The notes beneath the pieces are model-generated. The model was not told the origin of the DNA. It did no database searches and saw nothing but the letters and a program-made list of their open reading frames with translations. Below are positions 1 to 6,958 of a stretch of 9,122 bases of DNA, one piece after another; within the stretch, counting starts at the first letter, position 1, and every line of letters begins with the position of its first letter. The stretch comes from CBFGTJ01 sp965651815 (lineage in GTDB: Bacteria; Actinomycetota; Acidimicrobiia; Acidimicrobiales; Microtrichaceae): contig CBFGTJ010000129.1 in NCBI GenBank assembly GCA_965651815.1, forward strand, positions 1 to 9,122. Reading direction: 5' to 3'. The translations under genes were made by a program, and so were the position numbers.

Positions 1-724
1 CGGGCGGGCCTGAGGCGGGCGCCGACGAGGCCCGTGCCTCGGCACTGGGGGCGCCCGCCCGGGCTCCCGCCAGGTCCCGCGGTGCGACCGCCGCCGGCAG
101 CGGCCGGTGGTCGTGCTGCACCACGTCGATCGCCTCGTACTCGGCGACGGCCGCGACGGTGCAGCCGAGCAGCTCCTCGAAGCGGCGGCGGCGCCTCCGG
201 CTGTGCTGCGCACTGGCCGACAGCTCCGCCGGGCCCTCCCACATGCTGAGCCCGAGGCCCGATCCGGTCGCGACGTCCACCAGCCAGTAGCTCGCGCAGA
301 ACCCCCTGCTGCGTGCCTGGTCGGGCACCGCCTCGCGGAAGATCTGGGGCAGCTGGCCGTGGACGTCGGGGTGGAGCCCGTCGACCCAGGTGGCGCGGAC
401 CCAGTGCAGGCGCGGTTCGGACGTCATCGGCCCCTCGTGCGCGCCCATCACCTCCAGCGAGTGGATCGACAGGACGCGCAGGCCGATCCGCTCGGCGACC
501 GCGGCACGCTCGATCCCGTCGACGACCGCGGCGTCGACGAGGCGCTCGTCGCTGTCCCACAGGGTGACGGCGAGCACGTGACCGGTCGAGCGGTCCGCCA
601 TCCAGTAGCCGCGGCGGGCGCCGCGGTGGGACAGCAGCTGCGGTCCGAGCTCGAGGCGGACCGCCTCGGCGGCGACCGGAAGCCGACGTGGATCGATGGT
701 GGCGTGGATGACCTTGGCTCGCAT
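1..724 (-). CDS. Tandem dimeric alpha/beta-barrel-like protein, partial (3' end beyond left edge)
   Basis: The frame is open from the ATG at 724-722 to the left edge, giving 241 residues with no stop. The ATG has a good ribosome binding site on the minus strand (AGGGGAAGG about 6 nt upstream). The protein holds two similar halves, about residues 1-95 and 104-203. Each has the pattern Gly-x(4)-Tyr-Trp-(Met/Leu)-x-Asp-x(2)-Thr-Gly, then a hydrophobic strand and a Trp: GARRGYWMADRSTG then LAVTLWDSDE in the first, SYWLVDVATGSG then LSMWEGPAEL in the second. This resembles the ferredoxin-like fold of antibiotic-biosynthesis-monooxygenase (ABM) and related dimeric alpha/beta-barrel proteins, with an internal duplication standing in for the usual dimer. 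After residue 205 the sequence is Ala/Pro-rich and probably disordered. A run of six arginines (176-181) precedes the last helix. No signal peptide or membrane segment is visible. The fold is inferred from pattern only, and no substrate can be named. Confidence 0.75.
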   Translation of the reverse strand, partial: MRAKVIHATIDPRRLPVAAEAVRLELGPQLLSHRGARRGYWMADRSTGHVLAVTLWDSDERLVDAAVVDGIERAAVAERIGLRVLSIHSLEVMGAHEGPMTSEPRLHWVRATWVDGLHPDVHGQLPQIFREAVPDQARSRGFCASYWLVDVATGSGLGLSMWEGPAELSASAQHSRRRRRRFEELLGCTVAAVAEYEAIDVVQHDHRPLPAAVAPRDLAGARAGAPSAEARASSAPASGPP

Positions 725-888
725 CGGGCACCTTCCCCTGCTCGTGGTCGCCGGGACCGGACCGATGCCGTCACGCACGGCGGTGGCCCACTGGGCTACG
801 GCGGCTGCACGCCCCTGACAGCCGCGTCCCACAGCCCCCACTCGATCCGTTCCCTACGGCGATCATCACGCCGGAGGCGGGTCGTCCG

Positions 889-910
889 CATGAGCAGTGC
901 GCTACTCATG
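889..910. promoter_or_regulatory. 22-bp near-palindrome, candidate repressor operator
   Basis: The outer arms are CATGAG and CTCATG, a perfect inverted 6-mer pair. The inner 10 bases continue the symmetry at most positions, so 18 of 22 positions agree with the reverse complement. The centre is between 899 and 900. It lies in the 243-bp region between the divergent gene starting at 724 and the mgtC-like gene starting at 968. Size, symmetry and place fit the operator of a dimeric helix-turn-helix regulator. No regulator gene is in the window, so the binding protein is unknown. One caveat: both arms contain ATG codons in frame with the downstream gene. Confidence 0.4.
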
Positions 911-967
911 GCGGAGTTGGGTCCGGGGTCCCGCGCGACGGGGCGTCGATCCGACAGAGTGTCCGCC

Positions 968-1471
968 ATGCACGTCCTCGCCGCCGACGTGAGCTCGCTG
1001 GCCGCCAACGACCAGCTGGTCCTCGCCGCGCAGGTCCTGATCGCCGGCCTGCTCGGTGCCGCCATCGGGTTGGAGCGCGAGCTGGCCGGCAAGCGTGCCG
1101 GGACCCGCACGCACGCGCTCGTTGCGATCGGCGGGGCGCTCGCGGTCGGGCTCGGCCGGCTGATCCTCGCGGACGACGGGGTGGGTGACGCGACCCGGGT
1201 GCTGCACGGCGTGATCACCGGGGTCGGCTTCATCGGTGCGGGCACGATCCTGCGCTCACCCGGTGAGCGCATCACCGGGCTGACGACCGCAGCGACGGTG
1301 CTGTGCGCCGCGGTGATCGGGTGCGCGTGCGCGCTGGGTGCGCCGCTGGTCGCCGCGCTCGTCACGGTGCTCGTGCTCGTGCTGCTGCGTGGTGGCCGCC
1401 TGCTGTCGCGGATCACCGACGCGGCGGTCGAGCGGCGGCGCGCCAAGGGCCAGATCGACGAGGACGACTGA
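968..1471 (+). CDS. MgtC/SapB family membrane protein (short form)
   Basis: This 167-residue hydrophobic protein carries the MgtC hallmarks in order. They are GLLGAAIGLERELAGKRAG with THALVAIGGAL (residues 28-58), VITGVGFIGAGTIL (82-95) and ITGLTTAATVL (102-112). About four or five membrane helices are visible, near 17-34, 48-67, 80-95, 107-124 and 126-142. A charged cytoplasmic tail (RRRAKGQIDEDD) follows, and the C-terminal soluble domain of Salmonella MgtC is absent. MgtC proteins aid growth at low Mg2+ and survival in macrophages and act on F-type ATPase and cyclic-di-GMP or phosphate physiology in pathogens; the role of short environmental members is unclear. The start is uncertain. ATG 968 gives a normal-length N-terminus but has no Shine-Dalgarno. 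GTG 959 is in frame, and ATG 890 is in frame with GGAGG 12 nt upstream and would add 26 residues. Confidence 0.85.
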   Translation: MHVLAADVSSLAANDQLVLAAQVLIAGLLGAAIGLERELAGKRAGTRTHALVAIGGALAVGLGRLILADDGVGDATRVLHGVITGVGFIGAGTILRSPGERITGLTTAATVLCAAVIGCACALGAPLVAALVTVLVLVLLRGGRLLSRITDAAVERRRAKGQIDEDD

Positions 1472-1526
1472 GCGACCGGCCCCCGGAGCGCCGGCACGCC
1501 GTTCCGTGAAGAATTCCTCGGGGTGG

Positions 1527-1553
1527 TGTCGAAGGCGGCGGCTCGGCTCCGAC
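1527..1553 (+). promoter_or_regulatory. Candidate ECF42-type autoregulatory promoter
   Basis: The sequence reads TGTCGA at 1527-1532, a 17-nt spacer, then CGAC at 1550-1553. From memory of work on Streptomyces venezuelae ECF42 sigma factors, their target promoters carry TGTCGA at -35 and CG(A/T)C at -10, upstream of the DGPF genes. The match is exact and the spacing is normal. Transcription would begin near 1560, leaving a leader of about 44 nt before the ATG at 1604. This implies that the sigma factor encoded at 1979-3229 activates its own operon. No biochemical support is available from sequence alone. Confidence 0.6.
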
Positions 1554-1603
1554 GTCGCGTTCGACGGGCGCAGTTCGGCGCCCCCACCGAGGAGGTTCAC
1601 CAC

Positions 1604-1969
1604 ATGAAGTACATGCTGATCATCTACGGCAACGAGGAGCTGTGGGCGTCGCTCCCCCAGGAGCAGATGCAGGACCTGATCCGGCGGACCGACGCGCTGA
1701 ACAAGGCGCTGGTCGAGTCGGGCGAGATGGTCGGGGCGTTCGGTGTGGCCGACCAGGACGCCGCGAAGCTCGTGTCGACCGCAACGGGCGAGCCGAGCGT
1801 GACCGACGGGCCCTACATCGAGACCAAGGAGTACATCGGCAGCTTCACGATCGTCGATGTCGAGAGCGAGGAGCGGGCGTTGGAGATCGCCGCGCAGAAC
1901 CCGGCCTCGGAGCTCACCAAGGTCGAGGTGCGGGCGCTGCTGCACGGCGGCACCGCCGACGAGCTCTGA
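1604..1969 (+). CDS. YCII-related / DGPF-domain protein
   Basis: This 121-residue soluble protein begins MKYMLIIYGNEELW and carries PSVTDGPYIETKEYIGSFTIVDV at residues 65-87. That is the YCII-related (DGPF) signature, here DGPY at 68-71 instead of DGPF. The rest follows the usual plan: a first beta strand, a helix around 18-38, then GEMVGAFGVAD and a helix 88-98 (EERALEIAAQN) before the last strand KVEVRAL. The fold is a small dimeric alpha/beta barrel, usually of unknown reaction. GGAGG at 1591-1595 sits 8 nt before the ATG, a strong ribosome binding site. The gene stops 9 nt before the ECF42-like sigma factor gene, the usual arrangement for that sigma group, so DGPF proteins are thought to be part of its regulon. 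Whether the protein acts in signalling or as an effector is not known. Confidence 0.9.
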   Translation: MKYMLIIYGNEELWASLPQEQMQDLIRRTDALNKALVESGEMVGAFGVADQDAAKLVSTATGEPSVTDGPYIETKEYIGSFTIVDVESEERALEIAAQNPASELTKVEVRALLHGGTADEL

Positions 1970-1978
1970 CGTGACGCC

Positions 1979-3229
1979 GTGACCGGTGAGGTGCGCACCG
2001 AGGACGTCGGCCGGTTGGCGCCGGTCGTCCTCGGTGCGCTCGTCCGGCGCTACGGGCACTTCGACCTGGCCGAGGACGCCGTGCAGGAGGCGCTGGTCGC
2101 CGCGGCCACGCAGTGGCCGGCGGACGGGCGGCCCGATGACCCGAAGGCGTGGCTGGTGCGGGTGGCGTCCCGCCGGTTGGTGGACGCGCTGCGCAGCAGC
2201 GAGGCGCGTGCCCGGCGGGAGGGGCGGGAGGCGGCGCTCACCCCGGCGGACCGGCAGGTGTTGCCGGCGGTGGACGAGGTGGTGGACGGGGCGCCGTCGG
2301 AGGACGACGACACGCTGACGCTGCTGCTGTTGTGCTGCCACGAGGCGCTCACACCGTCGTCGCAGGTGGCGCTGACGCTGCGGGCGGTCGGTGGGCTGAC
2401 GACGAAGGAGATCGCCGCCGCGTTCCTGGTGCCGGAGCGGACGATGGGCCAGCGCATCGCCCGGGCGAAGGCCACCCTGGCGCGGTCGGGGGCCCGGTTC
2501 GTGCTGCCGCCGGAAGACCAGCTCGAGCCGCGGGTGCAGGCGGTGTTGAAGGTCCTCTACCTGATCTTCAACGAGGGGTACCTCGCCTCGACGGGGGCTG
2601 GGCTGCACCGCCGGGACCTGGCTGCGGAGGCGGTCCGGCTGACCCGTGAGCTGCGCCGGCTCCGCCCTGACGACCCCGAGGCGGCCGGGCTGCTGGCGCT
2701 GATGCTGCTGACCGAGGCGCGCCGACCGGCCCGGTTGCGGGACGGGGCGCTGGTGCCGTTGGACGAACAGGACCGGTCGCTGTGGGATCGGGCGGCGATC
2801 GAGGAGGGGGTCGCGCTGGTGGAGGCGACGCTCGCGGGCTCGACGCGGCTCGGGCCGTACCAGCTGCAGGCCGCGATCGCCGCGGTGCACGCCGAGGCAC
2901 CCTCGGCGGAGGAGACGGACTGGACCCAGATCCTGGCGTTGTACGACCTGCTGGAGGCGGTGGCGCCCAACCCGGTGGCGTCGCTGAACCGGGCCGTCGC
3001 GGTCGGTGAGGTCCACGGGCCCTCAGCGGGCCTGGCGCTGCTGGATGAGCTCGTCAAGGACGACCGGATCGCCGGGCACCACCGCACCCACGCCGTGCGG
3101 GCGTTCCTGCTCGAGCGGGCGGGCGACGTGGACGGGGCGCGGCAGGCCTACGCCGAGGCCGCCCGACGAGCGACCAGCGAGGTGGAGCGCAGCCACCTGC
3201 GCCGCCGCGCCGCCGCGCTGCGATCCTGA
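1979..3229 (+). CDS. ECF42-like RNA polymerase sigma factor with TPR-like C-terminal extension
   Basis: This 416-residue protein directs RNA polymerase to a small stress regulon. Region sigma-2 spans about residues 10-72 (YGHFDLAEDAVQEALVAA, then PKAWLVRVASRRLVDALR). Sigma-4 spans about 111-168 (HEALTPSSQVALTLRAVGGLTTKEIAAAF, then VPERTMGQRIARAKATL). A DUF6596-like block follows at about 172-285, with the characteristic LKVLYLIFNEGYLAS (190-204). The C-terminus (about 290-416) is helical with TPR-like character, including ALYDLLEAVAPNPVASLNRAVA and AFLLERAGDVDGARQAYAEAARR. Ordinary ECF factors are near 180 residues. In this group the extension replaces an anti-sigma factor and controls activity, and no anti-sigma gene is present here. 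The GTG start at 1979 lies 9 nt after the DGPF stop with no clear Shine-Dalgarno, which suggests translational coupling; GTG 1991 is an alternative. A TGTCGA-N17-CGAC promoter precedes the operon. Confidence 0.92.
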   Translation: MTGEVRTEDVGRLAPVVLGALVRRYGHFDLAEDAVQEALVAAATQWPADGRPDDPKAWLVRVASRRLVDALRSSEARARREGREAALTPADRQVLPAVDEVVDGAPSEDDDTLTLLLLCCHEALTPSSQVALTLRAVGGLTTKEIAAAFLVPERTMGQRIARAKATLARSGARFVLPPEDQLEPRVQAVLKVLYLIFNEGYLASTGAGLHRRDLAAEAVRLTRELRRLRPDDPEAAGLLALMLLTEARRPARLRDGALVPLDEQDRSLWDRAAIEEGVALVEATLAGSTRLGPYQLQAAIAAVHAEAPSAEETDWTQILALYDLLEAVAPNPVASLNRAVAVGEVHGPSAGLALLDELVKDDRIAGHHRTHAVRAFLLERAGDVDGARQAYAEAARRATSEVERSHLRRRAAALRS

Positions 3230-3272
3230 GCAGTCTCCACGGCGGCGACGACGCTCCGTCGGAATCCTCCGC

Positions 3273-3686
3273 TCAGAAGTAGCCGGTCCCGGTCGGTTCG
3301 GCAGTGGACGGTGCGGCCACGTGCTGCAGCGCTTCCGCCTGCGCCCGGTCGCGGACACCGGTGACCTCGAGCAGGCGGCGTCCATCCACCACCGAGACCG
3401 ACATCCGGTCGGTCTCGGGTGGACCGAACAGCAGCACCTTCGTCGCCACGGGGTCCAGCGACTCCACCAAGGGCTCGGGGAACCGGTCCACGACCACGAC
3501 GATCCGCCGGTCGGTGCGCGCCACCAGGCACAGCAGCCCCTTCGCCCAGCCCTGCACCATCGCCACGACGTGCTCGTCGGGTTCCAGCGTGCGCGCCAGC
3601 GGCACGAGCGCCGGTCGCGCGTCGCGCACACTGCCCGGGTCGAGGCGTTCCAGCACCTCGGCGAGCCGGATCGACGCGACCGGGTC
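3273..3686 (-). other. C-terminal bacterial PH-like (YokE-type) domain of the permease fusion
   Basis: The order is an amphipathic helix (RLAEVLERLDPGSV), then LVPLARTLEPDEHVVAMVQG, a hydrophobic pair of strands (GLLCLVARTDRRIVVVVDRF), more alternating strands (ATKVLLFG, MSVSVVDGRRLLEVTGV) and a closing helix (RDRAQAEALQHV). The pattern Leu-x-Pro-x-Glu, a strand, Gly, a strand, Thr-Asp-Arg-Arg, a strand is what bacterial PH-like domains (bPH_3/YokE) show. The topology of the permease puts it in the cytoplasm. Its partner, lipid or protein, cannot be told from sequence. Confidence 0.55.
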
Positions 3687-6600
3687 CACCTCGGGGCGCT
3701 TCCCGGGGTGCCACCCGTGCGGCCGCTCCCCCGCCGGCAGCTGCGGAGCAGGCGGCACCGCCGCGTCCGACCGCGGGCGTCGTGCGAACACCGGTCGCTC
3801 CTCGCGCCCGGTCTCGCCCCGCCCGGTGCCGTTCGCCGGAGCCGGGCGGACCCAGCTCTCCTTCCGCTGACCCTGCTCGCCGGTGGGAACCGTGGGAGTC
3901 GAGGCCGCCGGAGCCGTCGGATCAGCCGCGGGCCGGAACAGCGGCGGCCGCTCGGGCGGCACCGACGGTGGAGGAGGAGGCGGCGCGCCCGTCGGCCCCG
4001 CGGGCACCGCACCGGTGCGGAACATCGCGCCCGCACCTGCGGGGCTGGGCCCGCCCCGGGCGAACGCCGGTCGAGGCGCTGTCACAGGCGCCACCGCAGG
4101 TCCGCGCCCGGGACGCAGCTGGCGCTCCGGCGCCTCGGCCCGCCGCCCTCCGAACCTGAAGCGCACCAGGCCCCGACCCCGTGGTCCCCGGATCGGACCC
4201 ATCCCCGCGTCGGCCACGGCCTCGAGCGGCGGCACCGCCGCCGCCCACCTCGCGGGGACGACCGAGGCGGCCACCCCCAGCCCGATCGCGGTCAGCGCGG
4301 TCACCAGCAGCGGCAGCACCGGCACCGACAGCCCCGAGATGCCGAACGCGGCGAGCGCCCGGATGCCGAGTGCCGCCCCGATCACACCGAGCACCAACCC
4401 CAGCACGGTGCCGATCACCGCGAACGACAGGCCCTCGGCGAGCACCAGCCGGCGCAGCTGCCGCGGACCCGCACCCGCGGCGCGCAGCAGCCCGAACTCG
4501 CGCCGGCGCTCCCCCACCGACAACAGCAGCGTGTTCACCACACCGACCAACGCCTGCAGCAGTGTGAAGAACAGCATCCACTGGATGACCCGCTCGAACC
4601 CGCGCAGCAGGTCCGACCGGCTGTCCACGAACTCGTGCGGCTCCAGTACCGCGGTGACCCCGTAGGACTTCGCCAGGTCCTCGACCGCGTCCCGCACCGC
4701 GGGGGTGTCGCGCTCGAGCCGCACCAGCCCGGCGATGTCGACCGACGCGGGCACCTGCCGCATCAGCAGCTGCCGGTCGACGACCGCCTCACCCAGCAGC
4801 ACCGAACCCCGTTCGTACACGCCTGCCACGGTCAGCGGCTCGACGCTGCCGCTCTGGAACGTCACCGGCACCACGTCACCGGCGCTCACGCCGAGCTGCG
4901 CCGCGACCCCGGCCTCGATCAGGACCCCGTCGTCACCGAAGCTCGTGGCCGGCTCACCCACCCACCCCGGGGCGAGCACGTCGCCCAGCGAGCCACCGTC
5001 GATCCCGGTGAGCCGCACCGGCACCTGCCCGATCGCACCCCGCCCGACCTGCCAGCCGCTCACGGCCTGCACCCCGCTCAGCTCCGAGGTGCGCGCGAGC
5101 AGCTCGGCCGACAACCCACCGCGGGTGAAGGTCCTCGAGTCGATGACCAGGTCCGACACGACGAGCTCGTCGACGTCACCGTCGATCGACGCGGCGAACG
5201 ACGCGAGGAACACCGCGAGCCCCGCCACCACGGTCACCGCGAGGGTCAGCGCGCCGGTCGTCGCCGCGGTGCGCGACCGGTTCCGCACCGCGTCCCGGGC
5301 ACCGATGCGGCGCAGCGGCGGCGGCTTCAGCGGCACGAGCGAGATGCCGACCGCGACGGCCGCGGCGAGCACGGTCGGCAGCAACGTCCCGACCACGACC
5401 AGGACGAGCACCCCGGCTCCGACGGCTGCCGCGATGCGCCCGTCGACGTCGAACAGGGCCAGCAGCCCCGCGATCGCCACCCCGACGGTGGCGCCGACGA
5501 CCGCCGAGTCGAGCAGGCGCTGCCCGGTGCTGAGCGACGCCTCGGCGGGCACCTCCACGACCGCCTCCACCGGGGGCACCCGGCAGGCGCGCCGCGCCGG
5601 CATGACCGCGGCGAGCACCGTCGCCGCCGTGCCGACCAGCACCGCGGTGCCCAGGGCGCTCCACGAGATGATCGACCCGCCGACGGGCACCGAGGTGCCC
5701 AGGGCTCCCAGCACCAGCTCGATGAACCGGCCGAACGCCAACCCGAGCGGTGCGCCGAGCAGCGACGCGACCGCGGCCAGCAGCGCCGCCTCGATCAGCG
5801 CCGCGCCGAGCAGCTGGTGCTGCTTCGCGCCGACCATCCGGAACGCGGCGAGGGCACGGCGCCGCTCCGCGTACAGCAGGGTCAGTGAGTTCGACACGGT
5901 CACCATGCCGACCACGAGCGCCAACCCGGCGAACCCCATGATCAGCACCCGCACCAGCGCGAAGCTGCGGGTCAGCGACTCCTGACGGTGCTGCGCCGCG
6001 GTCTCGCCGTCGACCAGCTCGGTGCCCGGCGGGAGCTGGGCGCGGATCTGTGCCTCCACCCGGGCGGGGTCCGCGCCGTCCTCGATCCGGATGGCGATCC
6101 GGTTGTCGTTGTCGGGCATCCGGAAGATCGCGCGGGCCCGCTCCGTGGTGAACAAGGCGAGGCTGGCGCCGTCCGGCAGCGGCCCCTCATCGGTGGTGAC
6201 CACCCCGACGACCGTGTACGACGCCGGCTGGGTCCGCCCGACCGCCAGGATCTCGTCGCCCACCGACACCCCGGCACGCTCCGCGGAGCCCTGGTCGATG
6301 ACGACCTCGTCGTCGGCCTCCGGTGGGCGGCCCTCACCGACGAAGCGGTAGGGCGACATCGCCTCGTCCTCGGGCCAGTTGGAACCGAGCGGTTGCTCCG
6401 ACAGCCCCGGCGGGACGAGCGGCACGAGCTCGTCGTCGAGCAGGAGGGTGACCTCCTCGATGCGGTGCACGACCGCGGCGACGCCGGGCACGTCCTCGAG
6501 CGTGCCGGCGATCAGCGACGGCACCAGCCGGCGGGTCTGCTCGAGCGCTGACTCGTAGGCGACCTCGCCCTCCACCACCAGGTCCGCACGCTCGCTGCCC

Positions 6601-6776
6601 GCCGCGGCGAGGTCGTCGAGCCCTTCCGACACCCGGTCGAGCAGGGTCAGCGCACCCGCGAGGTAGCCGACCCCGATCGCGATGGCGAGGGTGGCCAGCG
6701 CGAGCCGGCGGCGCTGGCGGACCAGCGCCGCCACCATGCGCCAGGTGCCGGCAGCGGGCCGGCGCGCCCTGCTCAC
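3273..6776 (-). CDS. FtsX/MacB-type ABC permease fused to a C-terminal PH-like domain
   Basis: With GTG 6776 as start the product is 1167 residues. TM1 is near 25-46, followed by a large extracytoplasmic domain (48-268). FtsX domain 1 is 272-393 with three helices and the cytoplasmic ERRRALAAFRMVGAKQHQ turn. Two further helices (423-443, 448-481), TM7 (505-529) and a second extracytoplasmic domain (531-723) follow, then FtsX domain 2 (729-841) with GERRREFGLLRAAGAGPRQL. Ten helices place both ends in the cytoplasm. A Pro/Ala/Gly-rich linker with six consecutive prolines (about 866-1031) leads to a domain at about 1033-1153 (ARTLEPDEHVVAMVQGW, then LCLVARTDRRIVVVVD) resembling YokE-like bacterial PH domains. 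Such permeases normally pair with a LolD/MacB-type ATPase for mechanotransmission or lipid/peptide extrusion, but none is adjacent. Start alternatives are GTG 6893, GTG 6779 and ATG 6737. GTG 6776 overlaps the stop of a possible leader ORF. Confidence 0.88.
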   Translation of the reverse strand: MSRARRPAAGTWRMVAALVRQRRRLALATLAIAIGVGYLAGALTLLDRVSEGLDDLAAAGSERADLVVEGEVAYESALEQTRRLVPSLIAGTLEDVPGVAAVVHRIEEVTLLLDDELVPLVPPGLSEQPLGSNWPEDEAMSPYRFVGEGRPPEADDEVVIDQGSAERAGVSVGDEILAVGRTQPASYTVVGVVTTDEGPLPDGASLALFTTERARAIFRMPDNDNRIAIRIEDGADPARVEAQIRAQLPPGTELVDGETAAQHRQESLTRSFALVRVLIMGFAGLALVVGMVTVSNSLTLLYAERRRALAAFRMVGAKQHQLLGAALIEAALLAAVASLLGAPLGLAFGRFIELVLGALGTSVPVGGSIISWSALGTAVLVGTAATVLAAVMPARRACRVPPVEAVVEVPAEASLSTGQRLLDSAVVGATVGVAIAGLLALFDVDGRIAAAVGAGVLVLVVVGTLLPTVLAAAVAVGISLVPLKPPPLRRIGARDAVRNRSRTAATTGALTLAVTVVAGLAVFLASFAASIDGDVDELVVSDLVIDSRTFTRGGLSAELLARTSELSGVQAVSGWQVGRGAIGQVPVRLTGIDGGSLGDVLAPGWVGEPATSFGDDGVLIEAGVAAQLGVSAGDVVPVTFQSGSVEPLTVAGVYERGSVLLGEAVVDRQLLMRQVPASVDIAGLVRLERDTPAVRDAVEDLAKSYGVTAVLEPHEFVDSRSDLLRGFERVIQWMLFFTLLQALVGVVNTLLLSVGERRREFGLLRAAGAGPRQLRRLVLAEGLSFAVIGTVLGLVLGVIGAALGIRALAAFGISGLSVPVLPLLVTALTAIGLGVAASVVPARWAAAVPPLEAVADAGMGPIRGPRGRGLVRFRFGGRRAEAPERQLRPGRGPAVAPVTAPRPAFARGGPSPAGAGAMFRTGAVPAGPTGAPPPPPPSVPPERPPLFRPAADPTAPAASTPTVPTGEQGQRKESWVRPAPANGTGRGETGREERPVFARRPRSDAAVPPAPQLPAGERPHGWHPGKRPEVDPVASIRLAEVLERLDPGSVRDARPALVPLARTLEPDEHVVAMVQGWAKGLLCLVARTDRRIVVVVDRFPEPLVESLDPVATKVLLFGPPETDRMSVSVVDGRRLLEVTGVRDRAQAEALQHVAAPSTAEPTGTGYF
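3687..4181 (-). other. Proline-rich disordered linker inside the permease gene
   Basis: This coding stretch gives about 165 residues dominated by Pro, Ala, Gly, Arg and Thr, including APPPPPPSVPPERPPLFRP. It has no predicted helix or membrane character. It separates the last transmembrane helix from the PH-like domain. The six consecutive prolines would be expected to need EF-P for smooth translation, which is an inference. Reading frame and stop pattern stay intact throughout, so it is a true part of the protein and not a frameshifted region. Confidence 0.75.
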
Positions 6777-6865
6777 CACCGCCGCGCCACCCGGGCGCGC
6801 CTCCGCCCCGGCGCGCCGCGGGGACCGTCGGTCACCGCTCGAACGAGGCGGGAGAAGGGATCCAC
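6773..6865 (-). CDS. Possible 30-residue leader ORF coupled to the permease start
   Basis: Reading the minus strand, a GTG at 6865-6863 opens 30 codons rich in Arg, Pro and Gly (beginning VDPFSRLVRAVTDGP) and ends in TGA at 6775-6773. That stop overlaps the GTG start of the permease (6776-6774) in a GTGA arrangement. A TACCCT box lies exactly 7 nt upstream of the leader GTG, as for a leaderless transcript. The frame is also open further upstream opposite sbcD, so openness alone is weak evidence. It may simply be untranslated leader. Confidence 0.25.
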   Translation of the reverse strand: MDPFSRLVRAVTDGPRGAPGRRRARVARRW

Positions 6866-6872
6866 CAGGCTG

Positions 6873-6878
6873 AGGGTA
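6873..6878 (-). promoter_or_regulatory. Candidate -10 box for the permease transcript
   Basis: The minus strand reads TACCCT, fitting the actinobacterial TAnnnT -10 consensus, in a region with little A or T. Seven nucleotides separate it from a GTG at 6865-6863, so the first transcribed base could be the start codon of the small leader ORF. I see no convincing -35 box upstream. Confidence 0.3.
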
Positions 6879-6958
6879 CTGATCGGGCGCCACCGGGCCG
6901 GGTAGCCCCGGTGACCGGTGTCGCCCCGACCGTCCGCGTCAGTGTCACACCGCCTCCC

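Noticed and set aside
107..967. The mgtC-like frame stays open upstream to 107, suggesting a longer N-terminal domain.
   Set aside because: This part lies opposite the minus-strand gene (1-724), which has a good ribosome binding site and conserved duplicated motifs. The upstream translation is low-complexity Arg/Ala/Pro.
1472..1526. A CCGG-agcg-CCGG hairpin after the mgtC-like gene as a terminator.
   Set aside because: The stem is 4 bp with no T-tract, so it is not distinguishable from background.
1256..3016. A 586-codon open frame on the minus strand opposite the DGPF and sigma factor genes.
   Set aside because: The composition is Arg/Gln/His/Pro-rich and domain-free. The opposite strand holds two clear families with proper start and operon spacing.
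3246..3261. A CGACG/CGTCG hairpin with a 6-nt loop between the convergent sigma factor and permease stops, a possible bidirectional terminator.
   Set aside because: The stem is only 5 bp, there is no T-run, and such hairpins are frequent in this GC content.
3006..5888. A 960-codon open frame on the plus strand opposite the permease gene.
   Set aside because: It is an antisense shadow of high-GC codons. The product is Arg/His/Gln/Pro-rich with no recognisable domain, while the minus-strand permease has ten helices and family motifs.
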